A stretch of DNA of 64,000 nt from Butyrivibrio sp. LC3010. Lineage in GTDB: Bacteria; Bacillota; Clostridia; Lachnospirales; Lachnospiraceae. Under the pieces are notes generated by a model. That model ran no database searches. It saw only the letters and a program-made list of their open reading frames with translations, and was not told the origin of the DNA. The position numbers were made by a program, and so were the translations under genes. Positions within the stretch are counted from its first letter, which is position 1; each line of letters starts with the position of its first letter. The stretch spans positions 62,001 through 126,000 of the forward strand of contig NZ_AUJU01000004.1 of assembly GCF_000424385.1 (NCBI RefSeq). Reading direction: 5' to 3'. Shown one piece after another: positions 44,683 to 54,100 of this stretch.

Positions 44683-47600
44683 ATGCACAAAAAGAAGTTG
44701 GGGTTGTCATCGTTACTTATGGCAGGAATGCTGACTGTTTCAACTGTCGGAACTGGTACGCTGCAAGCTTATGCAGCTGAGGAAGTACCGGCAGTTGAAG
44801 GAGCAGCTGAAGCAGAGAATGCCGATTCAACTGAACAGGGGAAAGAAGGTGAAGAAGCAGGAACTGCTGAGAATGTAAATCCGGAGGCTGAACAAGCTGC
44901 AGAAGGAACTGAGCCAAATGGGGAAACAGGTTCAGAAGATGAAAAAGCAAAAGAAGAATCTACAGAAAAGCCAGAAGAAAAAACTGGAGAAGAATCTGCA
45001 GAAAAAGCTGTAGAAGAATCTGCAGAAAAAACCGGAGAAAAATCAGCGGAAGAAGCAGAACAAAAGTCTGAAGAAAAGCCTGTGGAAGAAGCTGCAGAAA
45101 AGGTTGAAGAAAAAACAGTGGAAGAAGTTGCAGAAAAGTCCGCAGATGAACAGGGAGCAGCGCAGGAAGAAAAAGCTCCTGAAGTAACAGAGGATAAACA
45201 GGGCAAGGAGTCAGAGGAAACAGCTCCTGTAACCGAAAGTGAAACTGGTGAAAAGGCTGACAATGCTGAGAATGAAGAAGTAAAAGAGTATGAAGTAAGT
45301 GAGAATGCTCCGGAATTTTACGGTAGATGGAATAATAGCAGAACTGCAAAGGGTAGATTAGAATTTGCAGCACAGTATGATGAGCTCGTCTATGATATTG
45401 GAGAAGCTATTCCTACTGAACAAATCAAAAATGTCACCATCAAAGTAAAAGATCAGGGTGGTAAAATGGCCCTTAAACTGTACGATGGAGATATGAATGA
45501 GAAATTAGCAGATTATAACGCTACAGGAAAAGATGAATATGTTATTTCACCTAATTACGATGGATCAGTAAGATACATTGGAATTATGGCTATGGAGCCG
45601 AATGATACTGATGATAGTTATAAAACACCATATGGAATAACTGTTAATGAAATCACTGTTGATAAAGAAGAGGCTGAAGCTGACAAATTTGAGCAGACAC
45701 TTTCCTTCAAAGGTGATGACCTTAAGTTCGTTGAAAGCTGGGGAGATACTGCTGTAGAAGGCACAGAACTTGAATTTGAGCAGGCATGGCGCGAGTACAG
45801 ACTTGATCTTGGAAAGACAATTCCCGGAGGAGATGTAAAGTCAGTAACCTTTAAGTTTACCGAGCCTACCAAGACTCTTGGCCTTAAGGTATATGGTGGT
45901 TTTGATGAAGATGGCAAGCACAAGGAACTAAAGGCTGACTATGGCAAAAGTGGAAAGACAAGCTACACTATGTATCCCGGTGTATCTAAAGATGTTGATG
46001 CGGTAGCTATTATGGCTATGAGCGAGCAGACTTATCCATTTACCTGCAATGTTGAGGAGATTCAGGTGGTAATCGATACAACTCCCGCAGAATTAAGGCC
46101 TCAGGCTGGAGTTGAGAATGAAATTGTTGATCTTCGTGATCCGGTTACAGCTCTTTTAGGCGATGACTTTATCATTGGTACAGCAGCAAGCTATGATGAG
46201 TTTGGCGACGAGCTTGATATGCAGCTTGCTTACAAGCACTTTAACGGTGTAACACTTGGTAATGAGCTTAAGCCTGATGCAATGATTAAGAAAGGTGCAG
46301 AGATTACAACAGTTGAGCTTAATGGAGAAGATGTTCCATTCCCTGTACTTGATTATTCAACTCCGGAAAGCCGTCTTGATAAATTTGTTGAATGGAATGA
46401 GAAGAATCCTGATAAGCAGATAAAAATCAGAGGTCATGTACTTGTATGGCACTCACAGACACCTGAATTCTTTTTCCATGAAGACTATGATGAAAGCAAG
46501 CCTTTGGTAACTCCTGAAGTTATGAACAAACGTCTGGAGATCTATATTAGAAGCGTTGCAAAGCATTTCACAGCAGAAGGAAGTAAATATGCCGGAATGT
46601 TCTATGGCTGGGACGTTGTAAATGAAGCTGTAAGCGATGGAACAGGTACTTATAGAAACGGCAGTGAGAACTCATCCTGGTGGAGAGTATATAATTCTCC
46701 TGAATTTATACAGAATGCGTTCGTGTATGCTAATAGATACATGCCTGCCGATATAAGGCTTTTCTACAATGACTATAATGAAACTGTTTCAAGTAAAGTT
46801 GGCGGTATATGTGAACTTCTCAGAGCAGTTAAAGCTACTCCCGGAGCCAGAATTGATGGTATGGGTATGCAGGCTCATTATCAGATAGATGCAGCGCAGC
46901 CTTCTGTTTCACAGATTAAGGATGCAGCTAAGAGATATGCTGAGATAGTTGATGAAGTTCAGATAACAGAGCTTGATTTTAAGGGTGCATCAAGTGCAAC
47001 TGATTCAAGGCTTGCACAGAGATATAAAGATGTATATGACACAATCAGAAGACTTAGAGATGAAGGCGTTAACTTCACCGGAATGACAATCTGGGGAATT
47101 ACAGATAAACATTCATGGTTACAGACTGCCAATAACAATGGTGGCGGCTCAAATGGAAATGCAAAACAGTATCCGCTTCTTTTTGATGATTACTACAAGG
47201 CTAAGGATTGCTTCTATGTAATCGCAAATGCAGGTGAGCTTGAACCTGAGATAAAGAATATCACATTGGTTCAGAAACTTAGTGATGATTTTACAGCAGG
47301 AGAGACCTACGAATTTGGTAAGGGTGACAGCAAAGCTACATTCGTTCCGATGTGGAAGGATGGAGAAATTGATGTAAAGGTAACAGTTGCAGATGCTACA
47401 GTTGATGAAAATGATAGCTTTACAATTTTTACAGATGACGGATCAGAAATTAAACCTGTAACAGTTAATCGTACAGATGCTGAAAGCACTGAAAACGGTT
47501 ATGAAAAGGTGGTTGCTATCGATGTTAATGCAGAGGCACTTTCTTCAAATAAGGTAAAAATGGATGTTATCTTCACTGATGGTGATCAGACTTTTGCATT

Positions 47601-48996
47601 TGGAGATACAACACTGAAGCAGAGTGAGTCCAGCAAGTACTTTGCAACTACACTGGTTAAGCCTCTTTTCGTAGTAAATAAAGGTACTGTTGTAGTAGAT
47701 GGTGATCCTACAGATGATGCATGGGCTAACGCTAAAGATGTGCAGCTCACAATTGATACAGGTGTAAAATCAAGGGCAAGCGCTAAGATCCTTTGGGATA
47801 ATGAGAATCTCTATGTTCTTGCCAAGGTGACAGATTCAGATCTGAACAAAGATAATAGTAATGCATGGGAGCAGGATTCAGTTGAATTCTTCATTGATGA
47901 GAATAATGGCAAGACCAATTCTTATCAGGAGGATGATAAGCAGTACAGAATAAACTATGAGAACACACCGAGCTTTAATGGTACAAAGTGTGTCGCTGAC
48001 AATGTAAACTCTGCAGCTGCTGCAACAGCTGATGGATATGTGATTGAGGCTGCATTCAAGTGGACAGATATTGAGCCTGCAAATGGAACAAAGGTTGGAT
48101 TTGATCTTCAGCTTAATGATGCAGATAGCACAGGAAGCAGAATAGGAACACTCAACTGGGCAGATAATTCAGGACAGGGCTATGCATCTACAGCAGGATT
48201 TGGAACTATACTTCTTACAGAAGATGTTGCTGAAGTAGACAAGCCTGAGACACCAGGTGAAGACGAGCCTGAAACACCAAAGGAAGACAAGCCTGCAACT
48301 CCAAAGGATAACAAGCCTGCAACTCCAAAGGATAACAAGCCTGTAACACCCAAGGATAACAAGCCTGTAACTCCTAAGAATAACAACCAGGGAAATAACG
48401 CTCAGAAAAATAATAACGGTAATGGTAACGGAGCAGCAAAGACAGATAAAAATACAAAACCTGCACCTGCTGTTAAGTCAGTGTTAATTGAGACAAATGT
48501 TCCTGAGGGAAAAACTTTTGTCTACAATGGTAATGAGCAGACTGGTGTTACAGAGGGAGAAGGATTCACTCTTACCGGTAATAAAGCAGTAAATGCAGGT
48601 ACTTATACAGCAACTGCAACATTAAAGGATGGTTATACCTGGAGTGATGGCAGCAAGGATGCAAAGACAATTTCATGGACAATCAAAAAGGCTGAGAATA
48701 CTGTTTCCTTAAAGGGAAAGACAATCAAAGTAAAACAGTCTAAGGTTAAAAAGAAAACCCTCAAGTATTCAGCAAGCAAAGCAGTAAATGTTGATGCTGC
48801 ACAGGGAGATGTTACTTACGAGAAGATAAGTGGAAATAAGAAAATCAAGGTTAATTCCAAAACCGGAAAGATAACTGTCAAGAAGGGTCTTAAGAAGGGA
48901 ACCTATAAAGTAAAGGTTAAGATAACGACAGCAGGAAATGAGAACTATGAGGCTCATGAAGAGGAAGTTCTTTTCAAGGTTAAGGTAAATAAATAA
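44683..48996 (+). CDS. Secreted modular endo-1,4-beta-xylanase (GH10-CBM9)
   Basis: A 1437-aa enzyme. ATG 44683 is chosen (AAGGAGG and AGGAAAGG upstream; MHKKKLGLSSLLMAGMLTV signal peptide) over an in-frame GTG at 44626. Residues 30-200 are Glu/Lys/Ala repeats. Two related beta modules (about 205-345 and 350-475; YDIGEAIPTEQIKNVTIKV and YRLDLGKTIPGGDVKSVTF) look like CBM22-type xylan binders. The GH10 barrel (about 485-855) has WDVVNEAV with acid/base Glu648 and VQITELDF with nucleophile Glu763. CBM9 spans about 986-1177. A Pro/Lys linker with 8-aa repeats and two C-terminal domains follow, the last very basic (KTIKVKQSKVKKKTLKYSAS), perhaps holding the enzyme to the acidic wall. No sortase signal. 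Confidence 0.93.
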   Translation: MHKKKLGLSSLLMAGMLTVSTVGTGTLQAYAAEEVPAVEGAAEAENADSTEQGKEGEEAGTAENVNPEAEQAAEGTEPNGETGSEDEKAKEESTEKPEEKTGEESAEKAVEESAEKTGEKSAEEAEQKSEEKPVEEAAEKVEEKTVEEVAEKSADEQGAAQEEKAPEVTEDKQGKESEETAPVTESETGEKADNAENEEVKEYEVSENAPEFYGRWNNSRTAKGRLEFAAQYDELVYDIGEAIPTEQIKNVTIKVKDQGGKMALKLYDGDMNEKLADYNATGKDEYVISPNYDGSVRYIGIMAMEPNDTDDSYKTPYGITVNEITVDKEEAEADKFEQTLSFKGDDLKFVESWGDTAVEGTELEFEQAWREYRLDLGKTIPGGDVKSVTFKFTEPTKTLGLKVYGGFDEDGKHKELKADYGKSGKTSYTMYPGVSKDVDAVAIMAMSEQTYPFTCNVEEIQVVIDTTPAELRPQAGVENEIVDLRDPVTALLGDDFIIGTAASYDEFGDELDMQLAYKHFNGVTLGNELKPDAMIKKGAEITTVELNGEDVPFPVLDYSTPESRLDKFVEWNEKNPDKQIKIRGHVLVWHSQTPEFFFHEDYDESKPLVTPEVMNKRLEIYIRSVAKHFTAEGSKYAGMFYGWDVVNEAVSDGTGTYRNGSENSSWWRVYNSPEFIQNAFVYANRYMPADIRLFYNDYNETVSSKVGGICELLRAVKATPGARIDGMGMQAHYQIDAAQPSVSQIKDAAKRYAEIVDEVQITELDFKGASSATDSRLAQRYKDVYDTIRRLRDEGVNFTGMTIWGITDKHSWLQTANNNGGGSNGNAKQYPLLFDDYYKAKDCFYVIANAGELEPEIKNITLVQKLSDDFTAGETYEFGKGDSKATFVPMWKDGEIDVKVTVADATVDENDSFTIFTDDGSEIKPVTVNRTDAESTENGYEKVVAIDVNAEALSSNKVKMDVIFTDGDQTFAFGDTTLKQSESSKYFATTLVKPLFVVNKGTVVVDGDPTDDAWANAKDVQLTIDTGVKSRASAKILWDNENLYVLAKVTDSDLNKDNSNAWEQDSVEFFIDENNGKTNSYQEDDKQYRINYENTPSFNGTKCVADNVNSAAAATADGYVIEAAFKWTDIEPANGTKVGFDLQLNDADSTGSRIGTLNWADNSGQGYASTAGFGTILLTEDVAEVDKPETPGEDEPETPKEDKPATPKDNKPATPKDNKPVTPKDNKPVTPKNNNQGNNAQKNNNGNGNGAAKTDKNTKPAPAVKSVLIETNVPEGKTFVYNGNEQTGVTEGEGFTLTGNKAVNAGTYTATATLKDGYTWSDGSKDAKTISWTIKKAENTVSLKGKTIKVKQSKVKKKTLKYSASKAVNVDAAQGDVTYEKISGNKKIKVNSKTGKITVKKGLKKGTYKVKVKITTAGNENYEAHEEEVLFKVKVNK
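48289..48384 (+). repeat. 24-nt in-frame linker repeat, 4 copies
   Basis: Units encode KPATPKDN or KPVTPKDN between the CBM9 and the C-terminal domains of the xylanase. Likely a flexible spacer. Confidence 0.88.
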
Positions 48997-49087
48997 TCAC
49001 CTTACTTATTTCAAAGTAATTTATATTAGCTGATATTACAGCCCACAGTACTAATTGCAGGGGCGTATAGCACAAGAAATGAAAAGA

Positions 49088-49122
49088 GGGACTTTGTACA
49101 AAAATGGTACAAAGTCCCTTTT
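49088..49122. terminator. Terminator after the xylanase gene
   Basis: GGGACTTTGTAC / GTACAAAGTCCC stem (12 bp) followed by TTTT, with A-rich sequence on the other side, so it could also serve the convergent VanZ-like gene. Confidence 0.92.
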
Positions 49123-49205
49123 CAAAACTGATCAGGCAATAATGAAATACCGGTTGATTGGTACGCTGATTTTTTGCCATATTATCATCATGCCGGTTTG
49201 CCGGA

Positions 49206-49754
49206 TTATCGCTTCTTCTTTTTGTTTTTTTCAAATGCAAGGGGCCTGAATATGGTCATTCGCCCGGTCCAGCCAAGGACCCTCGTTATTATAATTCCTA
49301 CAAAAGCTCCGCTGCTGTCGATAATGACATCGCGTCTTTGAGGAGTTCTGCCTGCGATAAAAGACTGGTGGTACTCATCAAGTGCCGCGTAGCCAACGCA
49401 GATAAGCCCCGCAATAATTACAAGAGGAAATCCCCTTAGTCCATATACATATAATGGGAAGGCAACAGTTATTGCCAGCAGAAGATACTCTGAAAAGTGC
49501 GCAAGCTTTCTTATATAAAACTGATATGTGGTGCTAAGCTCTGAAATATGTGACTGTGACCATCCCTTGTCCAGCATCTCATTTGTCATGGTGAGAACTT
49601 CAATTCCGACTTTGTAGCTTAGCTGCGAGCTTGTATCTGCATCCTGTCCCGAAAAGTTGAAGATAAGGCACATCATTACTATAGCCGGTAAGAAAGACAT
49701 GGGCTTTAATACAAATCGTAAAGTTTGCTTTATATATAGAAGAAAATATTTCAT
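49206..49754 (-). CDS. VanZ-like membrane protein
   Basis: A 182-aa protein with four to five membrane segments. VanZ family hallmarks: RKLAHFSEYLLLAI, YAALDEYHQSFIAGRTPQRRDVIIDSSGAFVG. VanZ homologues are widespread in Firmicutes; the founding member gives low-level teicoplanin resistance, but most, like this isolated one, have no known role. No van operon genes are nearby. RBS ACGGAGAT. The C-terminus is very basic (FEKNKKKKR). Confidence 0.9.
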   Translation of the reverse strand: MKYFLLYIKQTLRFVLKPMSFLPAIVMMCLIFNFSGQDADTSSQLSYKVGIEVLTMTNEMLDKGWSQSHISELSTTYQFYIRKLAHFSEYLLLAITVAFPLYVYGLRGFPLVIIAGLICVGYAALDEYHQSFIAGRTPQRRDVIIDSSGAFVGIIITRVLGWTGRMTIFRPLAFEKNKKKKR

Positions 49755-49890
49755 TTTAAATCTCCGTTTTCATAATTATTTTGTTTTAAATCTGAACAGA
49801 TCACTTGGAAAAGTTTCCTACTAACCTGCTATGTACAAATCTTTTAGCAACAAGTATAACCCAAAAACAATTATTGAACAAATTGCCATC

Positions 49891-49918
49891 TATACATTTT
49901 TCTTTCTTATGTTATAAT
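49891..49918 (+). promoter_or_regulatory. Candidate promoter for the 49974 gene
   Basis: TATACA (49891-49896), 16-nt spacer and TATAAT (49913-49918) with the extended form TATGTTATAAT, closely similar to the tRNA-Trp promoter. The -35 is weak. It lies 55 nt before the start codon. Confidence 0.55.
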
Positions 49919-49973
49919 TCTTTGAGATAAGTTCCGTAGATTTAGACGTTATGTGAAGGCGAGGGGCTAGCAT

Positions 49974-50441
49974 ATGTTTGAAGGAAAAGATGGCGAAAAC
50001 AGTGTAGAAGATATTATCTCAAGATATAAGGATGATGTTGCAAGTCTTGTACCGTATATGACCTGGCTTAAGGAACATACCAAGCAGCAGGTCGCTGAGA
50101 GCTATTCTGGCAGTGATTTAAAAAAATCAATGCCATTTCCTGCATATGATTCCAATTTGCTTAGTTTTGTAAAGCAGGCTCAGCAGACCAAGATGATGAA
50201 CCGTAATTATACATATGTTTATACCAGGAATCATATTGCGAATTACAAGGATGAACTTTTGTTTATAAATGATGCTGAGATCACTGATATGGATGATCTT
50301 GCAGGAATTCTCTCGAAGTATATACTTGAAGGTCAGACTAAAGGAACTGTTTGGGCAGAGGGTGTTTACACCGGAGTACTGTACCAGCTTGTATATAAGA
50401 TGGATGATCTGATTCATTTTTGGGGAACAATGTCTTATTAA
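49974..50441 (+). CDS. Conserved-looking soluble protein of unknown function
   Basis: A 155-aa protein with no signal peptide or membrane span. I do not recognise a family. It starts MFEGKDGENSVEDIISRYKD, has a middle with YVYTRNHIANYKDELLFIND, and a C-terminal half rich in Leu/Tyr. RBS GAGGGGC and a good extended -10 promoter support expression. It ends 25 nt before the TetR gene and probably forms a two-gene unit with it, so it may be linked to that regulator's function. Confidence 0.65.
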   Translation: MFEGKDGENSVEDIISRYKDDVASLVPYMTWLKEHTKQQVAESYSGSDLKKSMPFPAYDSNLLSFVKQAQQTKMMNRNYTYVYTRNHIANYKDELLFINDAEITDMDDLAGILSKYILEGQTKGTVWAEGVYTGVLYQLVYKMDDLIHFWGTMSY

Positions 50442-50466
50442 TTAAGTATTTTCAGGAGTGTTTTGA

Positions 50467-51057
50467 ATGAGTGAGAAATCTACTCAGAAAAGAAAATACA
50501 TTCTGGAAAAAGCCCGTGAGGTTTTTGCAGATAAGGGATTTAAGGATGTCACCATGAAGGATATCGTGGAATCTTGTGATATCAGTCGTGGAGGGCTTTA
50601 TCTTTATTTTTCATCTACAGAAGAAATCTTTCTGGCGATATTATCTGAATTGTCGGATGATGAAGACGATGATTCTATTTCACAGGCATTTGATAATGAT
50701 ATGGCAGCAGCAGATATGCTTGCTCTTTTCTTAAAAGAGCAGAAAAAGGAAATACTTCGAAAGAAGAATAGCCTTGTATTAGCTTCCTATGAATATTTTT
50801 CTACTGTTGAAGTTACACCTTCTGATAATCCTCTTCGCAAGCAGTTCGATGCAGGTGTTCAGATTGTTCAGACATTAATTGAAAATGGTGTTAGACAGGG
50901 AGAATTTCTCTGCGCTGATCCGTACGGATGTGCCCGCAACCTTATGTATGTGGTTGAGGGTCTAAAAGTATCCGCAAAAACTATTGGTGTTAGCGAGGCC
51001 GCGGTTGACCGCGAATTGCTATATATATTGGAGGGCTTAGTGCCGATTGATAATTAA
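50467..51057 (+). CDS. TetR/AcrR family transcriptional regulator
   Basis: A 196-aa repressor-type protein. Residues 8-55 form the TetR DNA-binding domain (KRKYILEKAREVFADKGFKD, VTMKDIVESCDISRGGLYLYF, FSSTEEIFLAIL). The C-terminal ligand domain is diverged and helical, ending in a segment typical of the TetR_C group (QTLIENGVRQGEF, NLMYVVEGLKVSAKTIG). RBS AGGAG. It is the second gene after the 49974 unknown. No divergent transporter is nearby, so the target and ligand are unknown. Its terminator lies just before purL. Confidence 0.93.
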   Translation: MSEKSTQKRKYILEKAREVFADKGFKDVTMKDIVESCDISRGGLYLYFSSTEEIFLAILSELSDDEDDDSISQAFDNDMAAADMLALFLKEQKKEILRKKNSLVLASYEYFSTVEVTPSDNPLRKQFDAGVQIVQTLIENGVRQGEFLCADPYGCARNLMYVVEGLKVSAKTIGVSEAAVDRELLYILEGLVPIDN

Positions 51058-51087
51058 TGCTTCAAGATTTTTTTCTTGGAGCATTTT
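51057..51087 (+). terminator. Terminator of the TetR gene, ahead of purL
   Basis: ATGCTTCAAGA / TCTTGGAGCAT stem followed by TTTTAT. It overlaps the last base of the TetR stop codon and ends 24 nt before the purL start, which leaves little room for a separate purL promoter; purL may be transcribed through it. Confidence 0.75.
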
Positions 51088-51110
51088 ATATTACTTTTTA
51101 GGAGGAATTT

Positions 51111-54100
51111 ATGAGCAAAGTCAGACGAGTGTATGTTGAGAAAAAGGCACCCTATGCAGGAAAGGCGAAGGAACTCAGAAAAGAGATCAAGAGCTATCTT
51201 GGAATTAACAGTGTGTCTAAGGTGAGAGAGTTTATCCGCTATGATGTGGAGAACATCTCAGATGAGGTTTTTGATAAAGCTTGTACCACAGTTTTTTCAG
51301 AGCCACCGGTTGATATTTTATACCATGAAACGATTGAAATTCCCGAAGGTGCGTGCATTTTTAGCGTAGAAGCACTCCCCGGACAATTTGATCAGAGAGC
51401 TGACTCTGCTGTTCAGTGTGTACGTTTTATAAAGGGCGATGAAGAGCCTGTTATCAGAACTGCTGTTACATATATGCTCATGGGTGATATTACAGAAGAT
51501 GAGCTTAAGAAAATAGAAGAGTACGTAATGAACCCGGTTGATTCAAGAATTGCAGATGAAGAAAAGCCCGAGACTCTTGTTGACAACTTCGATGAGCCCG
51601 AGGATGTAAAGATTCTTGATGGATTTAAGGATATGGCAGAGGACGAGCTTAAAAAGCTTTACGAGTCATTTGGACTTGCCATGACATTTAATGACTTTAA
51701 GTGGATTCAGCAGTACTTCCATGATGATGAAAAGCGCGATCCTTCAATGACTGAGATCCGCGTTCTCGATACATACTGGTCTGACCATTGCCGTCATACA
51801 ACCTTTGGAACAGAGCTTAAGAATGTAAGCTTCAGAGAGGGCTTCTATCAGGCTCCCATCAAGGCTTCTTATGATAAATATTTAAGCGCAAGAGAAGATA
51901 TCTATGCTGATCCCAAGAAGCGCGAAGAGAAGTTCATTTCACTTATGGACATCGCTCTTATGGGTATGAAAAAGCTTAAGAAAGACGGAAAACTCACAGA
52001 TATGGAAGAGTCTGAAGAGAACAATGCCTGCACAGTTGTTGTTCCTGTAGACGTTGATTATGGCAACGGCCCTGTTACAGAGAACTGGCTTGTATTTTTC
52101 AAAAACGAGACTCACAACCATCCTACAGAGATTGAACCCTTCGGTGGTGCTGCAACCTGCCTTGGCGGTGCTATAAGAGATCCGCTTTCAGGCAGAGGAT
52201 ATGTATATCAGGCTATGCGTGTAACAGGTGCGGCAGATCCTACAGTTCCTGTTGCTGACACACTTAAAGGAAAGCTTTCACAGAAGAAGCTTGTAAGAGG
52301 CGCTGCTTCAGGTTACTCAAGCTATGGTAACCAGATCGGACTTGCAACAGGCTATGTTAAGGAAGTTTATCATCCTGATTATGCTGCAAAGCGTATGGAA
52401 ATCGGTGCAGTTATGGGTGCTGCTCCTCAGGAGCATGTTATCAGAGAGAGCTCAGATCCCGGAGATATCATAGTACTCCTTGGCGGACGTACAGGACGTG
52501 ACGGCTGCGGCGGTGCGACAGGTTCTTCCAAGGCTCACACAGCTGATTCAATCCTTACCTGCGGAGCTGAGGTTCAGAAGGGTAATGCGCCTACAGAGCG
52601 TAAATTGCAGAGACTTTTCAGAAGACCTGAGGTTTCAGAGCTTATTAAAAAGTGTAACGACTTTGGTGCCGGCGGTGTTTCAGTTGCCATTGGTGAGCTT
52701 GCAGATGGTCTTGACGTAGATCTTGATAAGGTGCCCAAGAAGTATGCTGGACTTGATGGAACAGAGCTTGCTATCTCTGAATCACAGGAGAGAATGGCAG
52801 TTGTAGTAGATCCTTCACAGGTAGATAAGTTCCTTGAGTATGCTGCTGAAGAAAACCTTGAGGCAGTTAAGGTTGCTGTAGTAACAGAGGAGCCCAGACT
52901 TGTCCTTAAGTGGAGAGGTAAGAAGATTGTAGATATCAAGCGCTCATTCCTTGATACAAACGGCGCACATCAGGAGACAGAGGTAGAGGTACTTCTTCCT
53001 GAAAAAGATGATAACTACTTCAATAAATATGCAAGCGAAGGCGTTGCAAAGGCTTTCGAAACAAATGATGTAAAGAAGGCATGGCTTTCACTTATGGAAG
53101 ACCTCAATGTATGTTCACAAAAAGGTCTTGTTGAGATGTTTGACTCATCAATCGGTGCAGGCACTGTAACAATGCCTTACGGTGGAAAATACCAGCTCAC
53201 AGAAACACAGGCTATGGTTGCAAAGCTTCCTGTTCTCGGTGGTAAAACAGATACAGTAACCATGATGGCTTATGGCTTTGATCCTTATCTTTCATCCTGG
53301 AGCCCTTATCACGGAGCTGCTTATGCTGTTACAGAATCAATCGCAAGAATAGTTGCAACAGGTGGTGATTATAAAAAGCTTCACCTCACATTCCAGGAGT
53401 ACTTCCAGAGAATGACATCTGATAAGACCAGATGGAGTCAGCCTTTCACAGCACTTCTTGGTTCCTTTGAGGCACAGATGAGGTATGGTATCGCTTCAAT
53501 CGGCGGTAAGGATTCAATGTCCGGTTCATTCTTCTACGAGGGTGATGAAAAGAGAGCATCAGGCGAGATCAATGTACCTCCGACACTTGTTTCCTTTGCA
53601 GTTGATGTAGCTGAGGGCAAGGATGTTATCACACCTGAGCTTAAGGCAGCCGGAGATTACCTCATTGAGCTTCCTATCGACAAGGATGAGTATGACCTTC
53701 CTGATTATGAAAAGGTAATGGCCCGTTATGATGAAATTCATGACCTTATGCAGAAGGGTTATGTGAAGGCAGCTTATGCTATTGACTGCTATGGTGTTGC
53801 TGCAGCTATCAGCCGCATGGCATTCGGTAACGGATTTGGCGTTAAGATCGCAGGCTGCGTAAAGCATGAAGATCTTTTCACAAACAGAATCGGCAATATC
53901 CTTCTTGAGGTTCCTGCTGACAAGGCCGGAGATGTACTTGCACTTAGAGAAGCAAGAGAGATCGGATGTGTTACTGACGATGGTAAGTTCACAGTCGGCG
54001 ATGTAGTTATAGACGAGGCAGAGGCTCTTGAAAACTGGAAGAGCAAGCTTGAGAAGGTATTCCCTTCAGTAGCACCTGTTTCAGAAGAAGATACAGAGAG

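Noticed and set aside
49206..49754. Glycopeptide resistance gene vanZ
   Set aside because: Only the VanZ fold is supported; no vanHAX or regulatory genes accompany it, and most VanZ homologues are unrelated to resistance.
51087..51110. Purine riboswitch upstream of purL
   Set aside because: The space between the TetR terminator and purL is too short and shows no purine or PRPP riboswitch core.
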